This document shows, piece after piece, positions 24,616 through 31,955 of a DNA stretch of 39,033 nt (its first letter is position 1; every line of letters starts with the position of its first letter). Source of the DNA: Clostridiales bacterium DTU087 (GTDB lineage Bacteria; Bacillota; Limnochordia; DTU087); assembly GCA_001513495.1 (NCBI GenBank), contig LFTN01000135.1:16454-55486 (forward strand), in the 5' to 3' direction. Position numbers and translations under genes: made by a program. The notes below the pieces were generated by a model. The model was given only the letters and a program-made list of their open reading frames with translations, was not told the origin of the DNA and made no database searches.

Positions 24616-26247
24616 ATGGCGTTGAGAGTGAAGGACGATATTATCCAATTGGAGACAGTAATCGGCACGAACTCTACCCAGACTGTAGCCGACGGCACAG
24701 CGGTCATTCCCGGCAGCATGCTGCCGGCGGATCGGATTGTGAAAGTAACTGCCGTTCCCAGCATAAGGGAACACTGGGTGGAAGAAGATAGAGTAAATGT
24801 GGATGGGGTTATGACGGTAACGATCATCTATGCCGGGCAGACAGACACAGGGCAGACTTACTATGGAAGCACGCAAATTGCTGATGCGATTCCTTTCAGC
24901 CATTTTGTGGACCTGCCCGGGGCAATGCCTGAGATGTGGTCTCAATGCAGCGCGGCAGTGCTGGATCTCCAATCTTCTGTCAGAAGCGACGGCCGCACTG
25001 TAGATCTTGACATAGTCTTGGAGTTGACGGCAGCAGCTGTGTCAACTCAAGAGATCGTAGTGGTTACCGATGCTGCAGCAGACCCTGCTGTTCGATTAAA
25101 GGCAGCCAAAGATGTCCTTCATATCGAGGATGTGATCGGCAGGGGAACTGCTAGAGCACAGATCCGGGAAATTATTCCCATACCTGGTGGAGGCGGGCCT
25201 GACCTCAGGCTGCTGGAGGTACAGGGCAAATTCCGGCCGGTGGAAAACCGTGTGGATATAGACCGGGCGGTGATAGTGGGAACGATGAGCTATAGAGCCA
25301 TCTGTGCAGGATATAGCGCCGATACAGGGGAGGAGCAGATTGTCATACACCGCTGGGATGACATATCCGCTGTGGAGCTCAGTGCTCAGATTTACGGCAG
25401 TTATGCAGGCATGACCGCCCATCCCCAGATAGCTGCTCCCCTGATCTCCGGCCGCTTGGCCAATGACGGGCAAAGCCTGGCCATCGAAGGCGAGCTGACT
25501 GCGGAGATAAAGGTCGTGCAGCCCCTAAATATCTCGGTGGTCACTGATCTATCCTCAGACAGCGATGTAGAAATTGCGGTCAGGCAGGAAACGATTAAAA
25601 TTGAGCAGGTCGGAGAGGCCGCAGCCAAAGATATTTACGTGGACGGCACTGTTCAGCTGCCAGCATCCCATCCTCCTCTGGAGCGGCTGCTGGATGTGGA
25701 AGCCCGGGCTGCCGTTACCGGAGCCTCTATAGTGGGCGGACGCGCGGTGGTGTCGGGGTATATCGACCTATCAGCTTTATACGCTGCCAGGACCGATGAT
25801 TTCAGCCAGCCTGTCTATCACGCCGCCTGGGGCAATGCAGAAACCTTTGAGGCCAGCATTAATGTTCCAGCGGCAGCGGCTCTGGCCGAAGGTGAGGTTG
25901 AGGCAGATATCGTCATCCATGATGTGCGGGCTGAGCCTATCAGCAGGGATACCATCAGCTTCCATGTGGTGGGTTCTGTGTCTTGCCGTCTGAAGGAGGC
26001 CGCATCCAAGGAAGTAGTGGCTGAAGCTGTTGAGCTGCGGCGCTTTAAAGGCAGGCCGCCCACTTACACTTGCGTGACCTTACAACCGGAAGACACTCTC
26101 TGGAAGCTGGCCGCTAAGTACCGCACCACTGTGGAGAACTTGTTGGAAGTCAATCCTGACCTCGCGGAAACTGCCATGACCATCGGCGGGCTGCCGGTGG
26201 GCAGCAAAGTGTTGATTACACATTCTGCATCCTCCGAATTGGAATAG
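24616..26247 (+). CDS. SipL/SpoVID-like spore coat morphogenetic protein (SPOCS repeats + LysM)
   Basis: A 543-residue cytosolic protein with three DUF3794/SPOCS-type beta domains (about residues 25-115, 185-275 and 335-430) and a C-terminal LysM domain (about 484-540, YTCVTLQPEDTLWKLAAKYR, ENLLEVNPDL). This is the architecture of SipL of Clostridioides difficile, which binds SpoIVA through LysM and anchors the coat to the forespore; B. subtilis SpoVID plays the same role. There is no signal peptide, as expected for a mother-cell protein. It starts at ATG 24616 after GGGGGG-rich sequence. It follows the degenerate GH18-like gene by 66 bases, so the two are probably co-expressed in the mother cell. 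Confidence 0.85.
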   Translation: MALRVKDDIIQLETVIGTNSTQTVADGTAVIPGSMLPADRIVKVTAVPSIREHWVEEDRVNVDGVMTVTIIYAGQTDTGQTYYGSTQIADAIPFSHFVDLPGAMPEMWSQCSAAVLDLQSSVRSDGRTVDLDIVLELTAAAVSTQEIVVVTDAAADPAVRLKAAKDVLHIEDVIGRGTARAQIREIIPIPGGGGPDLRLLEVQGKFRPVENRVDIDRAVIVGTMSYRAICAGYSADTGEEQIVIHRWDDISAVELSAQIYGSYAGMTAHPQIAAPLISGRLANDGQSLAIEGELTAEIKVVQPLNISVVTDLSSDSDVEIAVRQETIKIEQVGEAAAKDIYVDGTVQLPASHPPLERLLDVEARAAVTGASIVGGRAVVSGYIDLSALYAARTDDFSQPVYHAAWGNAETFEASINVPAAAALAEGEVEADIVIHDVRAEPISRDTISFHVVGSVSCRLKEAASKEVVAEAVELRRFKGRPPTYTCVTLQPEDTLWKLAAKYRTTVENLLEVNPDLAETAMTIGGLPVGSKVLITHSASSELE

Positions 26248-26320
26248 CTTGCGGAAGAGGGTCTAACCAGTAGGCTATCGGGTTTGCAGCTGATTTTGAG
26301 AAAGTGAAATTGATTGTGCT

Positions 26321-26357
26321 GCTGCCGGCGCATAATTTTGCACCGGCAGTTGTGTTT
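26321..26357 (+). terminator. Probable terminator after the SipL-like gene
   Basis: CTGCCGG (26322-26328) pairs with CCGGCAG (26343-26349), and GCA/TGC (26330-26332 with 26339-26341) extends the helix across one mismatch, leaving a six-base loop. It is followed by TTGTGTTT, an imperfect T-run. Confidence 0.6.
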
Positions 26358-26420
26358 AGAGCTGACATAGCCTGTCATATACCTTCGTAATTGGGTTTTT
26401 GAACCGGCAAACTGTTATAT

Positions 26421-26450
26421 GAATACCTTTATTTTTGAAAAGCATAATCT
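26421..26450 (+). promoter_or_regulatory. SigE-like sporulation promoter before the Myb-repeat gene
   Basis: GAATACCT at 26421-26428 and CATAATCT at 26443-26450, exactly 14 bases apart, resemble the mother-cell SigE pattern (GHATANTT, 14 bases, CATACAHT) at 7 of 8 and 6 of 8 positions. The predicted transcription start is near 26457, about 50 bases before the gene. The rest of 26248-26507 is AT-rich and otherwise unassigned. Confidence 0.5.
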
Positions 26451-26507
26451 GTATCATCCATACCCATACTATAGATTACCAATCAAGCAAAGAAGGAGGG
26501 GATTAGG

Positions 26508-27500
26508 ATGGGTTCCCAGTTGAGGGAAGCAGCTGTTGGATCAGAGAACGCTAACCGTATGTATACAGAAGAGGAAGATCAAAAAATCTTAGCTAAGTGG
26601 TGGAACAAAAAACTCAGACCAGAACTGGCGAAGGAACTAGGCAGAAGCGAAGCCGCCCTTGCCCAGCGGTTCTATGCCATTTTGAAAAAGAAGGGTATAG
26701 AGCCCAAGTCATATAGGGCTAAGATGAAGGAGGAAGCAGGCAAACGGCACTTGCAGCCCACCGCAGCCGGCCGGAGCTGGACTAGGGATGAAGATATCAT
26801 CCTGTGGCGAGGGGCAAGAGCCGGTGACAGCTTCTCTGATATCGCCGGCCGGCTTGCCGGCCGCACAGCCGAGGAGTGCCGGGAGCGCTATGAAGCCCTG
26901 CTTCAGGCAAACGCCAGTGTAGATGTCCCTGTGCAGCCTACGGACGCTCTTGGAGCTGCGGCTGATCAGAGGAGAGAAGTGGGGGGCTCTGCGGCTGATA
27001 TTGAACATACAGTCCAGGAATCCAGCGAAAACGGCCAGCCAGAGTATCCGAAGGATGGGCAAAGCGAAGACTCAGAGGATTTCTTGGATGTCCTCAGGCG
27101 ATTCCCACAGCAAGCTGAAGCGTTAACTCACCGCATGGATGGCATCGAGAATGATATGCAGTACATCAAAGGCAGCCTGCAGTTCAGCCTGGAGCACTTG
27201 GCCCAGGGGCTTCAGAATGTCGTCAATTATCTTGTCGGGCAGGAGCAGGATTTTACGGCCTTTGAGAAAATCCGCCAAGAGAATCAAGCTCTCCGCAGTC
27301 AGTTGACAGAGCTGCGGCAGCGGATGGAAAACGAAAAAAAGGAATTGAGAAAAGTCTACAACGAGCTGGAGTTCTGGCTGGGTGAATTCTTGGAAATGCG
27401 CAAGATCGAGAAGGTAGCCAATCTTGGAGAGTTGATTCCCAAACTCAAGTACTCCTATGACAAGTTTGGAGTGCTCCTGCAGATTGAAAAGGAAGCCTAG
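26508..27500 (+). CDS. Two-Myb-repeat protein with C-terminal coiled coil
   Basis: A 330-residue protein with two Myb/SANT-like helix-turn-helix units. The first (about 18-62) reads MYTEEEDQKILAKWWNKKL then AKELGRSEAALAQRFYAIL; the second (about 88-131) reads SWTRDEDIILWRGARAGDS then AGRLAGRTAEECRERYEALL. An acidic, low-complexity linker follows (about 135-200), then helical and coiled-coil segments (about 210-315). Myb-like repeats occur in the prespore regulator RsfA of Bacillus, but a two-repeat form with a long coiled coil differs from it. The likely role is DNA binding with oligomerisation. A SigE-like promoter, AAGGAGGGG before the ATG and a terminator after the stop make it a single-gene unit. 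Confidence 0.8.
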   Translation: MGSQLREAAVGSENANRMYTEEEDQKILAKWWNKKLRPELAKELGRSEAALAQRFYAILKKKGIEPKSYRAKMKEEAGKRHLQPTAAGRSWTRDEDIILWRGARAGDSFSDIAGRLAGRTAEECRERYEALLQANASVDVPVQPTDALGAAADQRREVGGSAADIEHTVQESSENGQPEYPKDGQSEDSEDFLDVLRRFPQQAEALTHRMDGIENDMQYIKGSLQFSLEHLAQGLQNVVNYLVGQEQDFTAFEKIRQENQALRSQLTELRQRMENEKKELRKVYNELEFWLGEFLEMRKIEKVANLGELIPKLKYSYDKFGVLLQIEKEA

Positions 27501-27535
27501 CTCCGGCAGCAAGCAGCAGCTGGATACGAGGCATG

Positions 27536-27567
27536 CCCTGGGGTCTACGCCGCCAGGGTTTCTTTTT
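27536..27567 (+). terminator. Rho-independent terminator after the Myb-repeat gene
   Basis: CCCTGG (27536-27541) pairs with CCAGGG (27553-27558), with further G-C pairing inside the loop, followed by TTTCTTTTT to 27567. It lies 35 bases after the stop. Confidence 0.85.
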
Positions 27568-27581
27568 GGAGTCATTTCCAA

Positions 27582-27617
27582 CAGCCGGCAAACGGGGATA
27601 ATTATTTCTGCCGGCTG
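27582..27617. repeat. Nine-base perfect inverted repeat upstream of the dacF-like gene
   Basis: CAGCCGGCA (27582-27590) and TGCCGGCTG (27609-27617) are perfect complements separated by an AT-rich 18-base loop. No T-run follows on either strand, so it is not a standard terminator. It lies about 50 bases before the start of the carboxypeptidase gene and could be an operator or leader structure. Confidence 0.55.
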
Positions 27618-27664
27618 CATTCGCTGAGAAGAGATGACTATGGTACAAGAGGGGATTTAAGTAT

Positions 27665-28951
27665 ATGATAATAGGTAAAAGCAAGGTAAGAGGAAGGATG
27701 GGAGACGACTTGGGAAAGCCAACAACTAAAAAGACGGGGCTCAGGAGAAGGACACTCCACTCGATGACCGGTGGTTTTCTGGGACTCATAATGTTCTTGT
27801 CATTCTTGTTTGCGCCGGTGGGCCTGGGAGTGGCCGAAGCACTGACGCCGGATGATGTGGGAGCCGATGTGGCTCTGCTGGTAGCTGCAGGGACCAATCA
27901 GGTACTTTTGGGAAAAAACCCGGACAAAGTCGTGGAGCCCGCCAGCATAGCCAAGATCATGACTTTGCTCCTGGCTTTAGAAGCCGTGGACAGGGGCGAG
28001 ATTTCCCTTTCCGACAAAGTACTAGTAAGTCCGGATGCAGAAGCCATTGGGGGCTCCCAAGTTTGGCTGAGAGCCGGTGAAGTGTTTACATTAGAGCAAC
28101 TGCTCAAAGCAGTAGCCATTCAATCAGCCAATGATGCCGCCCATGCGGTGGCTGAACACGCAGCCGGATCTGTGCCGGCCTTTGTCAAACAGATGAACCG
28201 ACGGGCCCAGGAATTGGGCATGAAGGATACCATATTCACCAATGTTCACGGCCTGCCGCCGGACCCCGGCCAGGATGCTACCGTTACCACTGCCAGGGAC
28301 AGTAGCAAGATGGCCCAGGAGATCCTCAAGTTCCCGCTGGTCTTGGAGTGGACATCTACGTGGACAGACGTATTCCGTTCCGATAACCCCCGGACGGTGT
28401 TATACAATACCAACAAGATGCTTAGGGAGTATCCTGGGCTCGACGGCCTCAAAACAGGCCACACCGACAGCGCGGGCTATTGTCTGGTGGCGACTGCGGA
28501 GCGCAGCGATCTGCGGCTGATATCGATCGTTATGGGGACAGCCAGTGATGCCCAGCGGCGTCAAGAGACCCGCAAGCTGCTGGATTACGGCTTCAAGGGA
28601 TTCACCAGCCAAAGACTGGTAGAACACAAAGAGATAGTCGGTGAGGTTGTGATCAAGAACGGAGTGCCGGAGACTGTGAAGGCAGCAGCTGCAGCCCCCT
28701 TGGAAGCCCTTGTAGAGAAAGGGAATTCGGCACCTTTCCACCGGCACTTGCAGGTGCAGCCGGATTTGGAAGCACCTTTAAAGGCCGGTGACATTGTGGG
28801 AGTAATGGTAGTCAGCCAGGAGGACAGCATTCTTGGCCAGGTGCCGGTAGAGCTGGAGGAAGATGTCAGGCCGGCCGGTTTCTTTGTTAGGATTTGGCGC
28901 TGGCTGCGGGATCTTGTAAAGTCGCTTATTGCTGCGGAACCATCGGCTTAG
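27665..28951 (+). CDS. D-alanyl-D-alanine carboxypeptidase (penicillin-binding protein, DacF-like)
   Basis: Serine-type DD-carboxypeptidase (peptidase S11), 428 residues, trimming the terminal D-Ala from peptidoglycan stem peptides outside the cell. A basic N-terminus leads to a hydrophobic signal segment (about 36-58). The active-site triad is intact: SxxK at S94-K97 (ASIAKIM), SxN at S154-N156 (QSANDAA) and KTG at K263-G265 (GLKTGHTDSAG). A C-terminal PBP5-type domain (about 315-400) is followed by an amphipathic helix that probably anchors it to the membrane (FFVRIWRWLRDLVKSLI). The start at ATG 27665 follows GAGGGG by about 11 bases; ATG 27698 is an alternative. The DacF assignment rests on spore context and cannot be separated from DacA or DacB by eye. 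Confidence 0.88.
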   Translation: MIIGKSKVRGRMGDDLGKPTTKKTGLRRRTLHSMTGGFLGLIMFLSFLFAPVGLGVAEALTPDDVGADVALLVAAGTNQVLLGKNPDKVVEPASIAKIMTLLLALEAVDRGEISLSDKVLVSPDAEAIGGSQVWLRAGEVFTLEQLLKAVAIQSANDAAHAVAEHAAGSVPAFVKQMNRRAQELGMKDTIFTNVHGLPPDPGQDATVTTARDSSKMAQEILKFPLVLEWTSTWTDVFRSDNPRTVLYNTNKMLREYPGLDGLKTGHTDSAGYCLVATAERSDLRLISIVMGTASDAQRRQETRKLLDYGFKGFTSQRLVEHKEIVGEVVIKNGVPETVKAAAAAPLEALVEKGNSAPFHRHLQVQPDLEAPLKAGDIVGVMVVSQEDSILGQVPVELEEDVRPAGFFVRIWRWLRDLVKSLIAAEPSA

Positions 28952-28977
28952 CGACGGGAGTAGGGAGTTGTGGATTA

Positions 28978-29949
28978 TTGGGTCCCATAGTTGAAAGTGC
29001 CCATGCAAAGATCAATTTGGCCCTGGATGTCGGTCCAGTAAGGCCCGATGGTTATCACGAGATTCATACCGCGATGCAGTCATTGGAGCTTCAGGACGTC
29101 GTACTGCTGGAAGAACGTCCCCAGGGCATATCCCTGAATTGCCTGCGAGGCAATCCTCTTAGTCAGGGAGCGCAATCTTGCTTGGAGCTATATACCGCTC
29201 CGCTGCCTCCCAGTGATGACAGCAATCTAGCATGGCAGGCAGCAGCGCTGTTGATGGAGACGGCGGGAGTCCGGCGGGGTGTGCATATCGTAATCCGCAA
29301 GGCTATCCCATCGGCAGCCGGCTTGGGAGGCGGCAGTGCCGATGCCGCGGCAGTGCTGCGGGGCCTAAATCGGCTGTGGAACCTGGGCATGGACTTCCGC
29401 GAGCTGGCTGCAGTAGGAGTCAAAGTAGGCGCTGATGTCCCCTTCTGCCTGTTGGAAGGGACTGCAGAGGCGGCTGGTATTGGTGAAAGGCTTAAGCCTG
29501 TGGCATCACCCCCGCCGTGGCCGGTGCTGCTGTTGAAGCTGCCGGCGGCGGTATCCACGGCTGCCTGCTACGAGGCTTACGATGGTCTGCAAGACCCTCC
29601 CCGGGTAGATACCGCCGGGATGCTGGAAGCTTTAGCAAATCAAGATCTGGCCCAGGTGGCAGAGCGCCTCGGCAACTCCTTGGAGGCGGTCACAATGCAG
29701 CAGGTGCCGGAGCTGGCGTTTTGGCAGGAAGCTATGGAAGCAGCCGGCTGCTTAGGGGTGTTGATGAGCGGCAGTGGCCCTACGCTCTTCGGGCTGGCCC
29801 GTGATGAAGGGCATGGGCGTGATGTATTTGAGCGCCTGACAGATGCCGTCAGGCAGGAACAGCAGGGTCAGTTGCCTAACCTATATTTGACTAAGTTCTT
29901 AGCAAGCAGGGAGAACGACCTGTTCAAAGGAGGCGCTTGGCATGCGTAA
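28978..29949 (+). CDS. ispE: 4-diphosphocytidyl-2-C-methyl-D-erythritol kinase
   Basis: GHMP kinase of the MEP isoprenoid pathway, about 323 residues, phosphorylating CDP-methylerythritol with ATP. The N-terminal ESAHAKINLALDVGPVRPDG, the ATP-binding loop AAGLGGGSADAAAVLRG and the late motif GVLMSGSGPTLFGLA are diagnostic. I set the start at TTG 28978, ten bases after GGGAG and just upstream of the conserved HAKINL segment; a longer reading from 28894 would lie inside the carboxypeptidase gene and is not conserved. The gene overlaps the GntR regulator by eight bases. Position after veg and before glmU follows the Firmicutes order. Confidence 0.94.
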   Translation: MGPIVESAHAKINLALDVGPVRPDGYHEIHTAMQSLELQDVVLLEERPQGISLNCLRGNPLSQGAQSCLELYTAPLPPSDDSNLAWQAAALLMETAGVRRGVHIVIRKAIPSAAGLGGGSADAAAVLRGLNRLWNLGMDFRELAAVGVKVGADVPFCLLEGTAEAAGIGERLKPVASPPPWPVLLLKLPAAVSTAACYEAYDGLQDPPRVDTAGMLEALANQDLAQVAERLGNSLEAVTMQQVPELAFWQEAMEAAGCLGVLMSGSGPTLFGLARDEGHGRDVFERLTDAVRQEQQGQLPNLYLTKFLASRENDLFKGGAWHA

Positions 29950-30637
29950 ACGGCTGGCCCCCATCCAACTGGATAATTACAAGCCTCTGCGGGATATTGT
30001 TTTTGAAAACCTAAGGGAGGCGATAATTGCCGGCCAGTTGCGCCCTGGCGAGAGATTGATGGAAGTACAGATTGCCGAAGAGCTGGGTGTAAGCCGGACG
30101 CCTGTGCGGGAGGCAATCAGAAAGCTGGAATTGGAAGGCCTAGTGATAATGGTACCCCGTAAAGGGGCATATGTTTCCAATGTATCCATTAAGGATATTA
30201 CTGATATATTCCAAATTCGCAGGGTCCTGGAAGGTTTGGCGGCAGAACTTGCTGCCGAAAGGCTAACAGAAGAGCAACTGGAAGAATTGCGGCAGCTGCT
30301 GGATCGTACGGCAGAAACCATTGATAAGCTGGAAGTTTTGACTGCAGTGGATATGGATACAGGTTTCCACCAGGTGATCTATGAAGCAGGCCGCAATGAG
30401 AAGTTGAGCAGCATGCTATATCATCTTCGGGAACAGATCCAACGCTTTCGTACCCAGTCCTTGAGCAGGCCGGGGCGCCTGCAGCAGGCCGTTATGGAAC
30501 ACCGGGCGATCTTGGAGGCTTTAGAAAAGGGCGACGGGGAGCTGGCCCGCCGGCTGGTGGAAGAACACATCGAAAGCGCTGAAAGCGCTCTTCTGGCTGC
30601 CTTTGAGGAAATTGGAGAAAAGGAAGAGGACTCATGA
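29942..30637 (+). CDS. GntR-family transcriptional regulator, FCD (FadR) type
   Basis: A 231-residue DNA-binding regulator. The N-terminal winged helix (about 12-75) has the GntR signature AIIAGQLRPGERLMEVQIAE and ELGVSRTPVREAIRKLELEG. The C-terminal all-helical FCD ligand domain (about 90-220) includes IFQIRRVLEGLAAELAAERL, DMDTGFHQVIYEAGRN and, near the end, EHRAILEALEKGDGELA, giving the Asp/His ligand and metal-binding set typical of FCD. The effector is unknown. It overlaps ispE by eight bases and the next gene by four. In B. subtilis this position holds purR, an unrelated regulator, so this looks like a lineage-specific substitution. Confidence 0.92.
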   Translation: MRKRLAPIQLDNYKPLRDIVFENLREAIIAGQLRPGERLMEVQIAEELGVSRTPVREAIRKLELEGLVIMVPRKGAYVSNVSIKDITDIFQIRRVLEGLAAELAAERLTEEQLEELRQLLDRTAETIDKLEVLTAVDMDTGFHQVIYEAGRNEKLSSMLYHLREQIQRFRTQSLSRPGRLQQAVMEHRAILEALEKGDGELARRLVEEHIESAESALLAAFEEIGEKEEDS

Positions 30638-31446
30638 ACCAGGTCGATGCGGTAGTGCTGGCTGGTGCAAGAAATACAGGGCGTTTGCGGAAAATGGACA
30701 GCAGCTTCTATGAAGCTAGTATTGAGATCGCTGGACGGCCCATGTTGTACTATGTGCTGGATGCCCTGACTGCCGTTCCCGAAATCAGGAGAATAGTGGT
30801 CACAGCCCCGTCGGGGGCTTTTGAAGGAGACTGGCAGGGCAAGGTTGCCTTCTTGCCGGCTGCTGACAGCATGCTGGAGAATATACGCCGAGGCATTGCG
30901 GCACTTGACGGCGAGGGCAAGGTCTTGATCGTCACCTCTGACATTCCGCTGATCAACCCTGCAGCGATATCGGATTTTATTCAAAGGTGTAAAGGCCGGG
31001 AAGCAGATATTTATTATCCCATTATTTGCCGGGATGCCAATGACAGGGAGTTTCCTGGAGTCAAGCGGACCTATGTGCGTCTGCGGGAGGGAGTTTTTAC
31101 CGGTGGCAACATGGCCCTGGTTTCGCCGGAGATTATCGACAAGTGTGCTGCAATTATCGAGCGGGCCATTGCGATGCGCAAGAACCCCCTGCAGTTGAGC
31201 CGGCTGCTGGGATTTAAGTTTATCATCAAATTCCTCCTTAACCAACTGAGTCTACGGGAGATCGAGGCCAGGGTTCAGGATGTACTGCGCTGTCGGGGAG
31301 TGGGAGTGATTTCCCCCTATCCACAGGTGGGGATCGATGTGGATAAGCCCAGTGATCTGGAGCTGGTACGGCAGTTGTTGGAGGGGGAGGAGCGGGCTTA
31401 CTCCCAGCAGGATCTAATGAGTGGAAAGGATATGCATTTTCACTGA
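30634..31446 (+). CDS. MobA-like nucleotidyltransferase family protein
   Basis: A 270-residue protein with the N-terminal nucleotidyltransferase fold (NTP_transf_3-like). It has AVVLAGARNTGRLRKMDSSF in place of the usual glycine-rich loop, IEIAGRPMLYYVLDAL, and the metal-binding aspartate in VLIVTSDIPLINPAAISDF. A C-terminal alpha region follows (about 185-250), ending with GIDVDKPSDLELVRQLLEG. Its substrate is unknown. It starts with an ATGA overlap on the GntR stop, so its product is probably made together with the regulator. The equivalent place in B. subtilis (yabJ-spoVG) has different genes. Confidence 0.85.
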   Translation: MNQVDAVVLAGARNTGRLRKMDSSFYEASIEIAGRPMLYYVLDALTAVPEIRRIVVTAPSGAFEGDWQGKVAFLPAADSMLENIRRGIAALDGEGKVLIVTSDIPLINPAAISDFIQRCKGREADIYYPIICRDANDREFPGVKRTYVRLREGVFTGGNMALVSPEIIDKCAAIIERAIAMRKNPLQLSRLLGFKFIIKFLLNQLSLREIEARVQDVLRCRGVGVISPYPQVGIDVDKPSDLELVRQLLEGEERAYSQQDLMSGKDMHFH

Positions 31447-31533
31447 AGGGGAAGCAGGTTTGGCAGCAACTGACCAGCATAGCTGCCTCCTTAGGGGTCT
31501 AAACTAGGAGTGGACCCGATAGGAGGTGAAAAC

Positions 31534-31773
31534 ATGGGTGCTGGCCAGAAGAGAAACACGCCTCTCATCCAGGAGGCCTACCAGGCTCTTCAGCAGTTTA
31601 AGTACGAAACCGCTAACGAACTGGGCATTCAGGTGCCTGAGGGAGATTACTGGGGTTACGTCTCATCTCGAGACTGCGGTGCGGTAGGCGGCAACATGGT
31701 ACGGAAAATGATCGCTGCGGCTGAGCAGTCCCTCATCGCTCAGGCCGGCGGTAATACACAGCAGAACTACTAG
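31534..31773 (+). CDS. Alpha/beta-type small acid-soluble spore protein
   Basis: SASP of 79 residues that saturates forespore DNA and protects it from UV and heat. Diagnostic segments are LQQFKYETANELGIQ, containing the Glu-centred cleavage site used by the germination protease GPR, and GYVSSRDCGAVGGNMVRKMI, the second conserved DNA-binding block. The start at ATG 31534 lies five bases after AGGAGGTGA; an in-frame GTG at 31510 would add eight residues and contains that ribosome binding site, so it is rejected. Expression should be forespore-specific under SigG; a GCATA at 31477-31481 could be a -35, but no convincing -10 follows. In B. subtilis an ssp gene lies next to veg, so the spore association of this locus is conserved. 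Confidence 0.95.
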   Translation: MGAGQKRNTPLIQEAYQALQQFKYETANELGIQVPEGDYWGYVSSRDCGAVGGNMVRKMIAAAEQSLIAQAGGNTQQNY

Positions 31774-31858
31774 CATTAGGCATCAAGACTAATGGTACGC
31801 ATCACTGAAGTACACTGCTTTACACTGGTGATGTATACCGGCGCTGCTTTATTATATG

Positions 31859-31899
31859 AGCCCGCCATCTGGCGGGCTTAACCGTGATCAGGGTATAAT
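31859..31899 (+). promoter_or_regulatory. GC-rich hairpin and -10 box before glmU
   Basis: AGCCCGCC (31859-31866) pairs perfectly with GGCGGGCT (31871-31878) around ATCT; there is no T-run, so it is at most a weak terminator for the SASP gene. A consensus TATAAT follows at 31894-31899, but the -35 position falls on GGCGGG within the hairpin, so any promoter here is non-canonical or activator-dependent. A tandem ten-base near-repeat (TACACTGCTT/TACACTGGTG) lies just upstream at 31811-31830. Confidence 0.4.
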
Positions 31900-31955
31900 A
31901 GTAATAGGGATTTATTTCTAGCAACTTATTCCTCACAATTAGGGAGGGGAAGTGT

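Noticed and set aside
26322-27617. The two CTGCCGGC-containing hairpins (26322-26349 and 27582-27617) as copies of a dispersed repeat
   Set aside because: Only eight bases are shared, and GCCGGC is common throughout the coding sequence here, so the similarity is probably compositional.
28894-28977. N-terminal extension of IspE starting inside the carboxypeptidase gene
   Set aside because: The extra 28 residues are Cys/Gly-rich and unlike the family; TTG 28978 has a ribosome binding site and precedes the conserved HAKINL.
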